A stretch of 64,000 nt of DNA from Rhizobium rhizogenes NBRC 13257. GTDB lineage: Bacteria > Pseudomonadota > Alphaproteobacteria > Rhizobiales > Rhizobiaceae. Position 1 is the first letter of the stretch. The number at the start of each line of letters is the position of its first letter. Positions 29,650-39,360 of the stretch are shown here, one piece after another. The position numbers were made by a program, and so were the translations under genes. The stretch spans positions 496,001-560,000 of the forward strand of contig NZ_BAYX01000002.1 of NCBI RefSeq assembly GCF_000696095.1, read 5' to 3'. The notes under the pieces were generated by a model, which saw nothing but the letters and a program-made list of their open reading frames with translations, had not been told where the DNA came from and ran no database searches.

Positions 29650-30519
29650 CTATTGGGGAATATGAACGTGTTTCTTGATGTGCTTCAGGTTGGCGACGAT
29701 GGTGAAGATCATGATGACGAGAAGTGACCAGGAACTCCATTTTCCGATATGGACTGCGGACCAGGCTCCGAGTTGATTTGGGTATCTCCAGATGCCGAAA
29801 AAGGTGCTGATGTTCTCCGCCAGCCAAATGAAGAAGCCGATCAAGATGAAGGACAGCAGCAGCGGCATGCGGCGGTCGTGATCGTAGGGGCGGAAGATAA
29901 CTGTGGAGCGCGAGTAGAGCCCCAGCGTGCAAGCCACGATGTACCAGCGATAATCGCCGATATAATGATGCGTGAAGAAATTGGCATAGATGGCGACCGC
30001 CATCAGGCCCGCCATCCAATAGGGCGGATGATGTTTGATGCGCAGATCGAGCAGGCGCCACGCCTGGATGATGTAGCTGCCGATGGCGGCGTACATGAAG
30101 CCGGAAAATAGCGGGACGCCGAAGAGCTTGGTGTAGGCAAAGTCCGGATAGGCCCAGGATTGTATGCTGCCGGACGTCTTGAAGACTTCGAGTGCAAAGC
30201 CCACGACATGGAAGAGGCAGACCGCTTTCAACTCGTCGACAGTTTCCAGCTTCGCCCAGACCATCCAGATTTGAATGGCGAGTGCAATGATGAGCAGGAC
30301 GTCATAGCGCGGAATGTGAAGGATACCCGCATGTGGAATCGTGAAGATCGCCAGGAAAAACAGCCCCACGAAAACACAGGCGCGGGCCTCCTTTATGCCG
30401 AAGAACAGGAACTCGACGGCAAACCGACGGATGCCCTTGAGATCGGAGTGAGCAGGCATGCGGGTGAGGTAGCTATCGAGAGACGGCAAAAGCTTTTCGA
30501 GTGCAGCGACTTTGGACAT
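29650..30519 (-). CDS. DUF817 family membrane protein
   Basis: Encodes 289 residues with about eight hydrophobic helices after an N-terminal soluble segment (MSKVAALEKLLPSL). The pattern EFLFFGIKEARACVFVG, FKTSGSIQSWAYPD, LFSGFMYAAIGSYI and ENISTFFGIWRYP is that of DUF817, a family without known function. The conserved aromatic and charged residues sit within helices, so a transport or enzymatic role in the membrane is possible. It converges on rplQ and is divergent from a DUF2809 gene 228 bases away; a shared control region is possible. The ribosome binding site is weak. Confidence 0.8.
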   Translation of the reverse strand: MSKVAALEKLLPSLDSYLTRMPAHSDLKGIRRFAVEFLFFGIKEARACVFVGLFFLAIFTIPHAGILHIPRYDVLLIIALAIQIWMVWAKLETVDELKAVCLFHVVGFALEVFKTSGSIQSWAYPDFAYTKLFGVPLFSGFMYAAIGSYIIQAWRLLDLRIKHHPPYWMAGLMAVAIYANFFTHHYIGDYRWYIVACTLGLYSRSTVIFRPYDHDRRMPLLLSFILIGFFIWLAENISTFFGIWRYPNQLGAWSAVHIGKWSSWSLLVIMIFTIVANLKHIKKHVHIPQ

Positions 30520-30747
30520 TTTCAGTATTTCTCGCTCTAGGCGCTGATGATGTCTCGGATGGCAATGTTGATGACAGGAAGAGCGTGGCGAAATTGCAGC
30601 TCAACATTGTGCTGACACGCGTGAATTTTCCGTATCCAGGGTGGCGCTGCATGCTCTTGCTTTTCAAGAAGATCGTGGGCTACCTGCGTCTGAGATTGAT
30701 GTCTGTCGGTCGGCGAGGTACGATATTTGGAGGTCCGGAAAAGTGAC

Positions 30748-31158
30748 GTGTCGAGAAGGATGTTGCTGCTTTCCGCTCTCGTCCTGACCATTGCCTGCGG
30801 TCTCGTCCTCAGGCGATTTGGATACGAAGCGCATCTGCCTTTTACCGTCGTCAAATATGGCGGCTCGATCCTGTGGGGATCGATGGTCTATTTTCTGCTG
30901 GCGTCGATAGTGGTCACTGCGAAGCCCTCGAAGATCGCTGTGGCCGCAGTATTGATTGCCATTTGCGTCGAAGTGTTCCGGCTGGTTCATATGCCGTGGC
31001 TGGACGCGTTTCGATTGATGTTCGCCGGCGCTCTATTGCTCGGCCGCGTGTTTTCCCTGTGGAACATACTGGCCTATGCCACCGGAATAGCCGCGGCTCT
31101 GGCGCTTGATGCCGCTCTTTCGGCGGGAAGGGGAGATCGGCAGAAGCCGGCGGCATGA
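30748..31158 (+). CDS. DUF2809 family membrane protein
   Basis: Encodes 136 residues. The frame has no good ATG: a TTG at 30727, a GTG at 30748 and an ATG at 30760. I prefer GTG (MSRRMLLLSALV), which places the first helix as in relatives, with GGAGG at 30729 somewhat far upstream. The segments LRRFGYEAHLPFTVVKYGGSI, LWGSMVYFLLA, EVFRLVHMPWLDAFR and ALLLGRVFSLWNILAYATG (in parts) are the DUF2809 pattern, a four-helix protein of unknown function. MarR gene lies 109 bases downstream. Confidence 0.75.
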   Translation: MSRRMLLLSALVLTIACGLVLRRFGYEAHLPFTVVKYGGSILWGSMVYFLLASIVVTAKPSKIAVAAVLIAICVEVFRLVHMPWLDAFRLMFAGALLLGRVFSLWNILAYATGIAAALALDAALSAGRGDRQKPAA

Positions 31159-31239
31159 AAATCCGCTTCATCGCTCATCCTTGATTGCATAGCTGCATTT
31201 CCGTTTTGGCAGGCTCATTTTGATGAGATCGTTTGAATC

Positions 31240-31262
31240 CTAACTAATTTAATGCTAATAGA
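31240..31262 (+). promoter_or_regulatory. Possible MarR operator / promoter
   Basis: The AT-rich stretch before the marR ATG holds CTAAC at 31240 and CTAAT at 31244 and 31255, the outer two spaced 15 bases. MarR-family repressors often bind such AT-rich sites over their own promoter. The repeats are short, so this is only a suggestion. Confidence 0.3.
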
Positions 31263-31267
31263 TAGCC

Positions 31268-31744
31268 ATGAAATCGTTTAACGCTCTCCAGCGAATCTTC
31301 ACGGCTAACCTTCTGACGACCGGTCGCCAGTGGCGGCGGGTCGTTGACCTTGTCCTGAGTTCCCATGGGATCTCGGAGGCGTCCGCCGCACCATTGCTGT
31401 GGATCGGCCGTCTCGGCGGCGGGGTGCGGCAGGTGGTTCTTGCCAATTATGTCGGCATCGAAGGCCCGTCGCTGGTGCGCTTGCTCGATCAGCTCGAAGG
31501 TCTCGGGCTTGTCATGCGCAAGGACGATCCGACGGACCGCCGGGCGAAAGGCTTGTGGCTGACCACAGAGGGTGAGGCACTTGCGACGCGCATGGAGGAG
31601 ACGCTCGACGAATTGCGCGGCAGGATCCTCGCCAATGTCGACAAGGCCGATATCGAAGCCGCGATCCGTGTCTTGCAGGCCTTCGAAGATTTCGAGGCGC
31701 CGAAGGCGTCCGGAACCAATCAACAGCGCGAGGAGGCATTATGA
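31268..31744 (+). CDS. MarR family transcriptional regulator
   Basis: Encodes 158 residues with a winged helix: NYVGIEGPSLVRLLDQLEGLGLVMRK as recognition helix region and DPTDRRAKGLWLTTEGEAL as wing, the MarR signature. It is the first gene of an operon with an FUSC exporter, DUF1656 and HlyD-type adaptor. Its stop overlaps the next start (ATGA). By analogy with similar operons it probably represses efflux until an aromatic acid or related compound binds; the ligand cannot be told from sequence. Confidence 0.93.
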   Translation: MKSFNALQRIFTANLLTTGRQWRRVVDLVLSSHGISEASAAPLLWIGRLGGGVRQVVLANYVGIEGPSLVRLLDQLEGLGLVMRKDDPTDRRAKGLWLTTEGEALATRMEETLDELRGRILANVDKADIEAAIRVLQAFEDFEAPKASGTNQQREEAL

Positions 31745-33813
31745 GCCTCCCGTCCTGGCGTGATTGGCTGTTTTCCGGCAAGGCCTTTGTGGCCGCTATG
31801 CTCGCGCTCTTCATCGCATTGTCTCTGGACCTTCCGCGCCCTTACTGGGCGATGGCGGCCGTCTACGTCGTTGCCAATCCGCTTGCGGGGGCAACGAGCT
31901 CGAAAGCGCTCTTTCGCGCGCTCGGCACGCTCCTGGGCGCCTCCGCCGCCGTCTTTTTCGTTCCGATTTTCGTCAATGCACCTATGCTCCTTTCCATCGT
32001 CATCGCGCTGTGGACAGGCACGCTGTTGTTCATATCGATGCTTGATCGGACCTCGCGCAGCTACGTCTTCATGCTGGCCGGATACACGCTGCCCATGATC
32101 GCCCTGCCGACCGTCGGCGCTCCGGAAACAGTTTTCGATGTTGCGCTTGCCCGCTCGGAAGAAATCCTCATCGGCATTGCCTGCGCCAGCGTCGTCAGTG
32201 CCGTCTTTTTCCCGACCAGCGTGCGCTCGGTCCTTGGTCAGCGCATCACGACATGGCTCGACGATGCCGGCAGCTGGGCCGACGAGATCCTGCGCGGGGA
32301 GGGTGCTTCGCCCGCCACGCCGCTGAAGCGGCAGAAGCTTGCCTCAGATGTCACCGGCCTCGATCTCATCATCAGCCAGCTCGGCTATGATGCCGACAGC
32401 CGCGATATCGTCCGCCATTCCCGCGAGCTGCGCGGTCGCCTCCTGATGCTGCTGCCGCTCTTCTCATCGCTGGCCGATCGCCTGCATGCGTTGAAGGCGA
32501 GGGAAAAGGCGTTGCCTTATGAACTCCTCGCGGTCATGAACGAAGTGGCCGATTGGCTGTCCCAAGGTGGCAAGGGCGAAACCGATAAGACGGCTATCCT
32601 CCTCTCCGGAAAGATCGAGGCTTTACAGAATGCCGATCCCGATCTGAACTGGGATGACCTTGTGCTCTCCAGCGCGCTCGCACGGCTGAAGGAAATCGTC
32701 GATCTGTGGCAGGATTGCCTGACGCTGCGCAATGAGATCGTCGCCGGCAAGCGAGCTGGTTCCTGGCACCCCGCCTTTCGCCATCGCGACGTCGTCGGGC
32801 GCAGCCGGCATTATGATTATGCCTTGCTGGCTTTCTCCGCCGGTTCGGTTGTCGTCGGCATCTTCATGGCCTGCTTCTTGTGGATCGTGACCGGCTGGGA
32901 AGACGGCGCCGGCTTCGTGACCATGGCCGCCGTCGCCTGTTCCTTCTTTGCCGCGCTTGATCGTCCGGCGCCGTTCATCACCTCGATGTTCGTCTGGACC
33001 GCATTCAGCCTGGTGATCGCCTTCATCTATCTCTTTGGCATATTGCCGGGCATCAACAGCTACGAACTGCTTGTGCTGGCATTCGCGCCGCCATTCCTGG
33101 TAATCGGCCTGCTGATCCCGCGGCCGCAGTCGAACATGCTCGCCATGCTGCTGACGGTGAACGGCGCCACCTTCATCGCACTGCAGGATCACTATACGGC
33201 CGATTTCAGCACTTTCATCAATGGCGCGATTGCCGCCTTGGCAGGCGTCGGCTTCGCGCTGGTCTGGACGCAACTGACGCGGCCGTTCGGCTCTGAACTT
33301 GCCGCATCGCGGCTGGTGCGGGCCGGCTGGAGCGATCTTGCCGAGACCGCCGCCGGTGCGCGGAGAGGCGATCATACGCGTCTGTCCGGCCGCATCCTCG
33401 ATCGCCTCGGCCAGCTCGTTCCCCGCCTTGCCGCAGTCGAGGACCGCGAACTGAAAAAGGTCGACGGCTATGCCGACGTTCGCCTGGGCTTCAACGTGCT
33501 CATGTTGCAGAAGGAACGCCCGCAGCTCAGCACCGCCGGCGCATCTTCGGTGGGCACGGTTCTTTCCGGTGTCGCGGATTTCTATCGCTCGCGGGTAAAG
33601 GCGGGGCAGGCCATCGATCCATCGGAGGGATTGCGCCAGTCTATCGACAACAGCCTGGAAGCGATTGCGCTCCGGGATGGGTCGGCGGGCCGTCCTAGCC
33701 TCGATGCCCTGGTCGGTCTGCGCCGGGCGCTCTTTCCCCATGCCGAGCCGCCGCAAAGCTGGCAGCCGCCTATGTCGGATACGTCCTCACCTCTTTCCAT
33801 CGCAGCCGAGTAA
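31741..33813 (+). CDS. FUSC family efflux inner-membrane protein
   Basis: Encodes 690 residues. Two blocks of about six hydrophobic helices (roughly residues 12-165 and 355-520) are each followed by a soluble domain, the FUSC/AaeB architecture. The N-terminal motif DLPRPYWAMAAVYVVANPLAG matches the aromatic-acid exporter group. It is coupled to marR upstream by an ATGA overlap and is followed 4 bases later by a DUF1656 gene and then by a HlyD-type adaptor. Together they resemble AaeXAB, which exports hydroxybenzoates in E. coli; the real substrate is unknown. Confidence 0.92.
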   Translation: MSLPSWRDWLFSGKAFVAAMLALFIALSLDLPRPYWAMAAVYVVANPLAGATSSKALFRALGTLLGASAAVFFVPIFVNAPMLLSIVIALWTGTLLFISMLDRTSRSYVFMLAGYTLPMIALPTVGAPETVFDVALARSEEILIGIACASVVSAVFFPTSVRSVLGQRITTWLDDAGSWADEILRGEGASPATPLKRQKLASDVTGLDLIISQLGYDADSRDIVRHSRELRGRLLMLLPLFSSLADRLHALKAREKALPYELLAVMNEVADWLSQGGKGETDKTAILLSGKIEALQNADPDLNWDDLVLSSALARLKEIVDLWQDCLTLRNEIVAGKRAGSWHPAFRHRDVVGRSRHYDYALLAFSAGSVVVGIFMACFLWIVTGWEDGAGFVTMAAVACSFFAALDRPAPFITSMFVWTAFSLVIAFIYLFGILPGINSYELLVLAFAPPFLVIGLLIPRPQSNMLAMLLTVNGATFIALQDHYTADFSTFINGAIAALAGVGFALVWTQLTRPFGSELAASRLVRAGWSDLAETAAGARRGDHTRLSGRILDRLGQLVPRLAAVEDRELKKVDGYADVRLGFNVLMLQKERPQLSTAGASSVGTVLSGVADFYRSRVKAGQAIDPSEGLRQSIDNSLEAIALRDGSAGRPSLDALVGLRRALFPHAEPPQSWQPPMSDTSSPLSIAAE

Positions 33814-33817
33814 CATC

Positions 33818-34027
33818 ATGCCCGCAGAATTCGATCTTTATGGCGTCTATATCCCACGCCTCCTTGTCCTGATGCTCGTGACGCTGCTCGCCGTCATTCC
33901 CCTCCGTCGCCTTCTCGCAAGGGTTGGGGCCTATGCCCTGGTCTGGCATCGCGGTCTCTTCGATCTCGCGCTCTATGTCCTGCTGCTTGGCGCGGCTTCC
34001 TCACTCTCCCGTTGGTACTTCACATGA
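33818..34027 (+). CDS. DUF1656 small membrane protein (AaeX-like)
   Basis: Encodes 69 residues from the ATG at 33818 (MPAEFDLYGVYIPRLLVL). Two hydrophobic helices flank a short polar loop with RLLARVGAY. DUF1656 proteins are nearly always found between FUSC exporters and HlyD adaptors, as here. Its stop overlaps the adaptor start (ATGA). A role as accessory subunit of the exporter is inference from context. Confidence 0.9.
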   Translation: MPAEFDLYGVYIPRLLVLMLVTLLAVIPLRRLLARVGAYALVWHRGLFDLALYVLLLGAASSLSRWYFT

Positions 34028-34914
34028 ACACGTTCAAAATGATCGGCCGCCTTTTCGTTACCCTTATCTTTGTCGTCGGAGCTGTCTTCGTCGGCCGAGA
34101 GCTCTGGGGGCATTACATGGATGAGCCATGGACGCGCGATGCGCGCCTGCGCGCCGATGTCGTCGGCATCGCGCCGGATGTCGCGGGCCTCGTCAGCGAC
34201 GTGCTGGTCAAGGATAACCAGACCGTCAACAAGGGCGACGTCCTCTTCCGTGTAGACCGGGAGCGCTTCGCCATTGCGCTGGCGCAGGCTGATGCAGCGC
34301 TGGAAAGCAGCAAAGCCGCGCTCGATCAGGCCCATCGTGAAAACCAGCGACAGTCGCGTCTCGGCGACGCAGGTTCCCTGCAGCAGAAAGAGCAGGCGCT
34401 GACCGCCGAGCAGCAGGCCGATGCGGCCTTCCGCCAGGCGCAAGCCAGTCGCGATCTCGCCCAGCTCAATCTCGATCGCTCCGAGGTTCGCGCCACCGTG
34501 AACGGCAGGATCTCGAACCTGAGCCTGCGTCCGGGCGACTACGTGACGGCCGGCAGCGCTGAAGTGGCGCTGATCGACAGCGATTCCCTGCGCGTCGAGG
34601 GCTATTTCGAGGAAACCAAACTGCCGCGCATCCATGTCGGTGACGAGGTCTCCATCCACCTGATGGGCCAGACCGAAAAGCTGACCGGCCATATCGAGAG
34701 CATCGCCAACGGCATAGAGGATCGCGAGCGCACCTCCGGCAGCATGCTTGCCAATATCACGCCCACTTTCAGCTGGGTTCGCCTGGCGCAGCGCGTGCCG
34801 GTTCGCATTGCGCTCGACAAGGTGCCAGACGGCACCAAGCTGATTGCCGGGCTGACGGCAACCGTCGAGGTGCAGGAACAGGGCCAGGCCAAGATCGCCA
34901 GCGCTGCGGAATGA
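34024..34914 (+). CDS. HlyD family membrane fusion protein
   Basis: Encodes 296 residues from the ATG at 34024. One membrane helix (about residues 8-28) is followed by a lipoyl/barrel-sandwich half (DVAGLVSDVLVKDNQTVNKGDVLFRVD), a coiled-coil hairpin rich in Ala/Gln, and the second half with ATVNGRISNLSLRPGDYV. It is the periplasmic adaptor of the FUSC efflux pump. No outer-membrane channel gene is nearby, so a TolC-type protein from elsewhere would be needed. Confidence 0.93.
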   Translation: MNTFKMIGRLFVTLIFVVGAVFVGRELWGHYMDEPWTRDARLRADVVGIAPDVAGLVSDVLVKDNQTVNKGDVLFRVDRERFAIALAQADAALESSKAALDQAHRENQRQSRLGDAGSLQQKEQALTAEQQADAAFRQAQASRDLAQLNLDRSEVRATVNGRISNLSLRPGDYVTAGSAEVALIDSDSLRVEGYFEETKLPRIHVGDEVSIHLMGQTEKLTGHIESIANGIEDRERTSGSMLANITPTFSWVRLAQRVPVRIALDKVPDGTKLIAGLTATVEVQEQGQAKIASAAE

Positions 34915-34945
34915 ACGTCGTGTGAAAAGGACAGGACGGCCGAGT

Positions 34946-35599
34946 TCAGGCCGCTCTGGAACTGGACGCTGCAACCGGTTTCCGCGCCGCCCTTCGTCTC
35001 TCCATCATGATCGGTCGATACGACCGGTAGAGGATCATGGCGATCAGCAGGCCGATATAGATATATTGCTCCAGCGACAGGACCTTGGTCGACAGCGCGA
35101 AATGCAACGCGCCGCAGGCGGCGATGATATAGACCAGCCGGTGCAGCCAGATCCATTTCTTGCCGAGGCGCTTGATCGAGAAACTATTCGAGGTCACGGC
35201 CAGCACCAGCAGCATCACCAGCCCCGCCATGCCGAACATGATGAATGGCCGCTTCAGCACATCGTCGATCACCGCTCCGACGTCGAGCGCCTGATCGAGA
35301 ATCATGTAAACAGCCAGATGCATCAGCGCGTAGTAAAAACAGAGCAGGCCGAGCGCGCGGCGATAGCGCAGATAGTTCCAGCCGAACAGATCGCGCGCCG
35401 GGGTGACGGCGAGCGTCAGCAGCAGGAAGCGGATCGCCCAAAGCCCGAGGAAGAGCTCGAAGGTTTTCACCGCATCGGCGCCGAGCTGATCGGTGGCCCC
35501 GAGATAGAATTCCCATGCCGCCGGTATCAGCCCGATGACATAGAGCGCCCAGACGGAAGCGGGCTGCCAGCGTTTGGGCAGAGCGAGAGAGACGGCCAT
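34946..35599 (-). CDS. msrQ: Heme-binding subunit MsrQ of the periplasmic Met-sulfoxide reductase
   Basis: Encodes 217 residues from the ATG at 35599; a longer frame upstream lies inside msrP. Six hydrophobic helices are visible, with candidate heme histidines in YYALMHLAVY, IWLHRLVYI and GALHFALST. MsrQ passes electrons from the quinone pool or a flavin reductase to MsrP, which repairs oxidised methionines in periplasmic proteins. The start overlaps the msrP stop by one base (TGATG), so the pair is coupled. Confidence 0.95.
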   Translation of the reverse strand: MAVSLALPKRWQPASVWALYVIGLIPAAWEFYLGATDQLGADAVKTFELFLGLWAIRFLLLTLAVTPARDLFGWNYLRYRRALGLLCFYYALMHLAVYMILDQALDVGAVIDDVLKRPFIMFGMAGLVMLLVLAVTSNSFSIKRLGKKWIWLHRLVYIIAACGALHFALSTKVLSLEQYIYIGLLIAMILYRSYRPIMMERRRAARKPVAASSSRAA

Positions 35600-36549
35600 C
35601 AGAAATTCGCCCTCAGATCCATGCCGGCATAGAGGCTTGCGACCTGGTCGGCATAGCCGTTGAAGGGCAAGGTGGGGTGGCGGTTGGCGCTGAAGAAACC
35701 ACCTTCGCCGATACGGCGCTCGGTTGCCTGACTCCAGCGCGGATGGTCGACCGCCGGATTGACGTTGGCGTAGAAGCCATATTCCTGGCTGTTGGCCACC
35801 TGCCATGTGTTCATAGGCTGCTTGTCGGTGAGCGTGATACGCACGATCGACTTGATGCCCTTGAAGCCATATTTCCACGGCACGACGAGCCGGATCGGTG
35901 CGCCGTTCTGGTTTGGCAGCGTTTCGCCATAGAGCCCGACGGCGAGCAGCGTCAGCGGATTACGGGCTTCATCGAGCCGCAGACCTTCGACATAGGGCCA
36001 GTCCAGGGACTGGAGGAGGCCTGACTGCCCCGGCATTTCCGAGGGCCGCACGACCGTCTCGAAGGCGACAAACTTGGCGCTGCCGAGTGGCTCCACCTTG
36101 TCGAGCAAGGCCGAGAGCGGGAAGCCATCCCACGGGATCACCATCGACCAGGCCTCGACGCAACGCATGCGGTAGACACGCTCTTCCGGCGGGAATTCCT
36201 TGATCAGCGCATCGATGTCGAAGGTGCCGGGCTTGTTGACCATGCCGTCGACCTTGACGGTCCACGGGCGCGGCTTGAAGTTGCCGGAAAGCTTCGCTGG
36301 GTCGCCCTTGTCGAGGCCGAATTCGTAGAAGTTATTGTAGGTGGTGACATCCTTGATCGGTGTCAGCTTCTCGTCGACCGTATAGTTGCTCTTCGTCGCG
36401 TTCAGGGGATCCGCCAGCGCGCTCTTGCCGCCGGCGATGGCCAAGCCGGCACTGGCTGACGCCGCCGTCAGGAACTCCCGGCGCCTGAGATAGATCGAGC
36501 GCGGTGTGATCTCGGAGGAGGTGATCTTTGGCGGGCGATAGGAAGGCAT
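35599..36549 (-). CDS. msrP: Molybdopterin Met-sulfoxide reductase MsrP
   Basis: Encodes 316 residues of the catalytic subunit. The twin-arginine signal RRREFL at residues 22-27 is followed by a hydrophobic stretch and ALA, so it is exported folded through Tat. The molybdenum-ligating cysteine is C130 in [19 protein letters not shown]. Motifs near the C-terminus ([15 protein letters not shown]) match the family. The gene is translated with msrQ. A dyad in the promoter region at 36571-36592 is noted. Confidence 0.96.
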   Translation of the reverse strand: MPSYRPPKITSSEITPRSIYLRRREFLTAASASAGLAIAGGKSALADPLNATKSNYTVDEKLTPIKDVTTYNNFYEFGLDKGDPAKLSGNFKPRPWTVKVDGMVNKPGTFDIDALIKEFPPEERVYRMRCVEAWSMVIPWDGFPLSALLDKVEPLGSAKFVAFETVVRPSEMPGQSGLLQSLDWPYVEGLRLDEARNPLTLLAVGLYGETLPNQNGAPIRLVVPWKYGFKGIKSIVRITLTDKQPMNTWQVANSQEYGFYANVNPAVDHPRWSQATERRIGEGGFFSANRHPTLPFNGYADQVASLYAGMDLRANF

Positions 36550-36904
36550 GCTATAGTCCTTTCAGCGATCGTAGAGATAATACGACCTCTACGTACGGGA
36601 CGCACGATTTGTTACGGTCTTACGCCGGTATTTCTTTCGAACGGAAACCAATTTTTTGTGTCTGTCCGTGATCGATGAAACGGCTTGCTCGCGTGTTCAC
36701 GTCATTTGGCCGATGAATACGCCCGACAAACGGCCCGAGGCCGGGTTTGCCCTTACGGCGTACCGGATTCGGCTGAGTTGATAGTGACAGTCCGATGCGA
36801 TTGGATTAGGACAATTCCAAAAAGCAGGAATGTCGGCGCTCCCTTTGGCGCAAAGCCAGGGCCGGCCGGCGCCTCACAATTTCCGAGACGACGAGGAATA
36901 CACC
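36550..36904. other. 355-base divergent gap msrP-ilvD
   Basis: This gap holds the promoters for msrPQ (leftward) and ilvD (rightward). For msrP, TATTAT is visible on the minus strand at 36575-36580 as a possible -10, without a good -35 by eye. I see no further gene; an ilvD frame extending to 36830 lacks support and the start at 36905 is better. Confidence 0.5.
36571..36592. promoter_or_regulatory. Inverted repeat over the msrP promoter
   Basis: GTAGAG (36571-36576) and CTCTAC (36587-36592) are exact reverse complements separated by ten bases. The possible minus-strand -10 of msrP lies between and across them, about 22 bases before the start. This is a candidate operator, perhaps for an oxidative-stress or hypochlorite-responsive regulator; the regulator is not identified. 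Confidence 0.4.
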
Positions 36905-38743
36905 ATGCCAGCTTATCGTTCCAGAACCACGACCCACGGCCGCAACATGGCGGGCGCGCGCGGCCTTTGGCGCGCCACGGGTATGAAGGACAGCGATTTC
37001 GGCAAGCCTATCATTGCGGTGGTCAACTCCTTCACCCAGTTCGTGCCGGGTCACGTCCATCTGAAGGATCTCGGCCAGCTCGTCGCGCGCGAAATCGAAG
37101 CGGCCGGCGGCGTTGCCAAGGAATTCAACACCATCGCCGTCGACGACGGTATCGCCATGGGCCATGACGGCATGCTCTATTCGCTGCCCTCGCGCGAGCT
37201 GATCGCCGACAGCGTCGAATACATGGTCAACGCCCATTGCGCCGACGCCATGGTCTGCATCTCCAACTGCGACAAGATCACCCCCGGCATGCTGATGGCG
37301 TCGCTGCGCCTCAACATCCCCACGGTCTTTGTTTCCGGCGGCCCGATGGAAGCCGGCAAGGTCATCATGCATGGCAAGAAGGTCGCGCTCGATCTCGTCG
37401 ACGCCATGGTCGCCGCGGCCGATGACAAGATCAGCGACGAGGACGTCGCCACCATCGAACGTTCGGCCTGTCCGACCTGTGGTTCCTGTTCCGGCATGTT
37501 TACCGCCAATTCGATGAACTGCCTGACGGAAGCGCTCGGCCTGTCGCTGCCCGGCAACGGCTCGACGCTCGCCACCCATTCGGACCGCAAGGAGCTCTTC
37601 CTTGAGGCTGGTCGCCGTGTTGTCGCTCTCGCGAAGCGTTATTACGAGCAGGACGATGTCACGGCACTGCCGCGGACAATCGCCAGCAAGGGTGCGTTCG
37701 AGAATGCCATGGCGCTCGACATCGCCATGGGCGGCTCGACCAACACCGTGCTGCATATCCTTGCGGCAGCGCATGAGGGTGAAATCGATTTCACCATGGA
37801 TGACATCGATCGCCTGTCCCGGCGTGTTCCCTGCCTTTCCAAGGTGGCACCGGCCAAGGCAGACGTTCACATGGAAGACGTGCATCGCGCCGGCGGCATC
37901 ATGGCGATTCTCGGCGAACTGAACCGTGCCGGCCTGTTGAATGCCGATCTGCCGACCGTCCACGCCCCAACGCTGGGCGAGGCGCTGGCGCAATGGGATA
38001 TTGCGGTGACCGACAACAAGGCGGCTCTGGAGCTCTTCAGCGCTGCCCCTGGCGGTGTCCCGACGCAGGTTGCCTTCAGCCAGAGCGCGCGCTGGGAAGA
38101 GCTTGATCTCGATCGTGAAAAGGGTGTCATCCGCGATGCTCAGCATCCCTTCTCCAAGGATGGCGGCCTCGCCGTCTTGAAGGGCAATCTCGCGCTCGAC
38201 GGCTGCATCGTGAAGACGGCTGGTGTCGATGAATCGATCCTGAAATTCTCCGGTCCTGCCAAGGTCTTCGAAAGCCAGGATTCGGCTGTCAAGGGCATCC
38301 TCAGCAACCAGGTCGTGGCCGGCGACGTCGTCGTCATCCGCTACGAAGGTCCGAAGGGCGGCCCGGGCATGCAGGAAATGCTCTATCCGACCAGCTATCT
38401 GAAGTCGAAGGGCCTCGGCAAGGCTTGCGCACTGATCACCGACGGCCGCTTCTCCGGCGGCACCTCGGGCCTCTCCATCGGCCACGCTTCACCCGAAGCG
38501 GCCAATGGCGGCACGATCGGCCTGGTGCGCGAAGGCGACATGATCGACATCGATATCCCGAACCGCACGATCAGCCTGCGCGTCGATGAGGCCGAACTCG
38601 CCGCCCGCCGCGAAGCCCAGAACGCCAAGGGCTGGTTCCCGGCCGAAAAGCGCAAGCGCAATGTCACCACGGCGCTGAAGGCCTATGCGGCCTTTGCGAC
38701 CAGCGCGGACCGCGGCGCCGTCAGGGATCTGGGCGGGAAGTAA
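36905..38743 (+). CDS. ilvD: Dihydroxy-acid dehydratase
   Basis: Encodes 612 residues of IlvD, which dehydrates dihydroxy-acids in valine, leucine and isoleucine synthesis. The ATG at 36905 ([20 protein letters not shown]) follows GAGGAATACACC. Iron-sulfur ligands are seen in [10 protein letters not shown] near residue 122 and in [10 protein letters not shown] near 190-198. The lysine/magnesium site and the C-terminal [16 protein letters not shown] are normal. It stands alone and ends in a strong terminator. Confidence 0.97.
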   Translation: MPAYRSRTTTHGRNMAGARGLWRATGMKDSDFGKPIIAVVNSFTQFVPGHVHLKDLGQLVAREIEAAGGVAKEFNTIAVDDGIAMGHDGMLYSLPSRELIADSVEYMVNAHCADAMVCISNCDKITPGMLMASLRLNIPTVFVSGGPMEAGKVIMHGKKVALDLVDAMVAAADDKISDEDVATIERSACPTCGSCSGMFTANSMNCLTEALGLSLPGNGSTLATHSDRKELFLEAGRRVVALAKRYYEQDDVTALPRTIASKGAFENAMALDIAMGGSTNTVLHILAAAHEGEIDFTMDDIDRLSRRVPCLSKVAPAKADVHMEDVHRAGGIMAILGELNRAGLLNADLPTVHAPTLGEALAQWDIAVTDNKAALELFSAAPGGVPTQVAFSQSARWEELDLDREKGVIRDAQHPFSKDGGLAVLKGNLALDGCIVKTAGVDESILKFSGPAKVFESQDSAVKGILSNQVVAGDVVVIRYEGPKGGPGMQEMLYPTSYLKSKGLGKACALITDGRFSGGTSGLSIGHASPEAANGGTIGLVREGDMIDIDIPNRTISLRVDEAELAARREAQNAKGWFPAEKRKRNVTTALKAYAAFATSADRGAVRDLGGK

Positions 38744-38766
38744 TCGCCGACCATCTAAAGCAAGCG

Positions 38767-38797
38767 CAAAACCCCTGATTACAAATCAGGGGTTTTG
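38767..38797. terminator. Bidirectional terminator between ilvD and the LprI-like gene
   Basis: CAAAACCCCTGATT (38767-38780) and AATCAGGGGTTTTG (38784-38797) form a perfect 14-bp stem with a three-base loop. A-runs and T-runs on both sides let it work in both directions, ending ilvD and the convergent gene at 38820. Confidence 0.93.
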
Positions 38798-38819
38798 TCT
38801 TTGACGGGCAACTTTACTT

Positions 38820-39185
38820 TTAGATCGGCCGATTGATCCTCTTATACGTCTCATCCAGCTCCTTCATCCGCTCCTGATAAGACGACGTCAAACATCCGAC
38901 ATCCGCGCCGCATGCCTGCCGCTTCTTCAACCAGGCGGACTGTTCATCCTGCAGCGTGCCACGCGAACCCATGGCGAGCAGGCCTGAGAGCAGGTCGAAG
39001 GTCGTCACCATCTTCACGTCTGCATCGTTGAGCGCCCTCACATCGCAGATCGCCTTCTCGTCAGGCTGCAGGTTCTGCGCATCGCAATTGAAGCTCGCGG
39101 CCCAGGATGTGCCGGTCGCGGAGAGGGTGCTAAGCAGGGTGAGAGAGGTGATGAGGAAGGCTGCCGTCAGGTTGTTTGGTCGCAT
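38820..39185 (-). CDS. Secreted LprI-like (DUF1311) protein
   Basis: Encodes 121 residues from the ATG at 39185, with GGAGTG nine bases upstream. A signal peptide (about residues 1-30, ending SWA-A) is followed by a cysteine-rich domain: CDAQNLQ, DEKAICDVRALNDAD, QDEQSAWLKKRQAC, CLTSSYQERM. This is the pattern of the lysozyme-inhibitor LprI family. It probably acts in the periplasm; lysozyme inhibition is known for one family member and is only a possibility here. It converges on ilvD and is divergent from the protease gene. Confidence 0.82.
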   Translation of the reverse strand: MRPNNLTAAFLITSLTLLSTLSATGTSWAASFNCDAQNLQPDEKAICDVRALNDADVKMVTTFDLLSGLLAMGSRGTLQDEQSAWLKKRQACGADVGCLTSSYQERMKELDETYKRINRPI

Positions 39186-39360
39186 AAGGTCACTCCATCT
39201 GTCGATTTCCGAAGTGAAATGCGCAATCACACAGTTTTGTTCATTCCACCTGTTTTTTATGAGCGCGCACGACCATCTATGCTTCATGCTTCCGCCCTCT
39301 TTTCTTTCTAGCGTCGGGCGCTACAACGTTGTTTCAAGAGCATTTAAAAAGGAAAATTCC

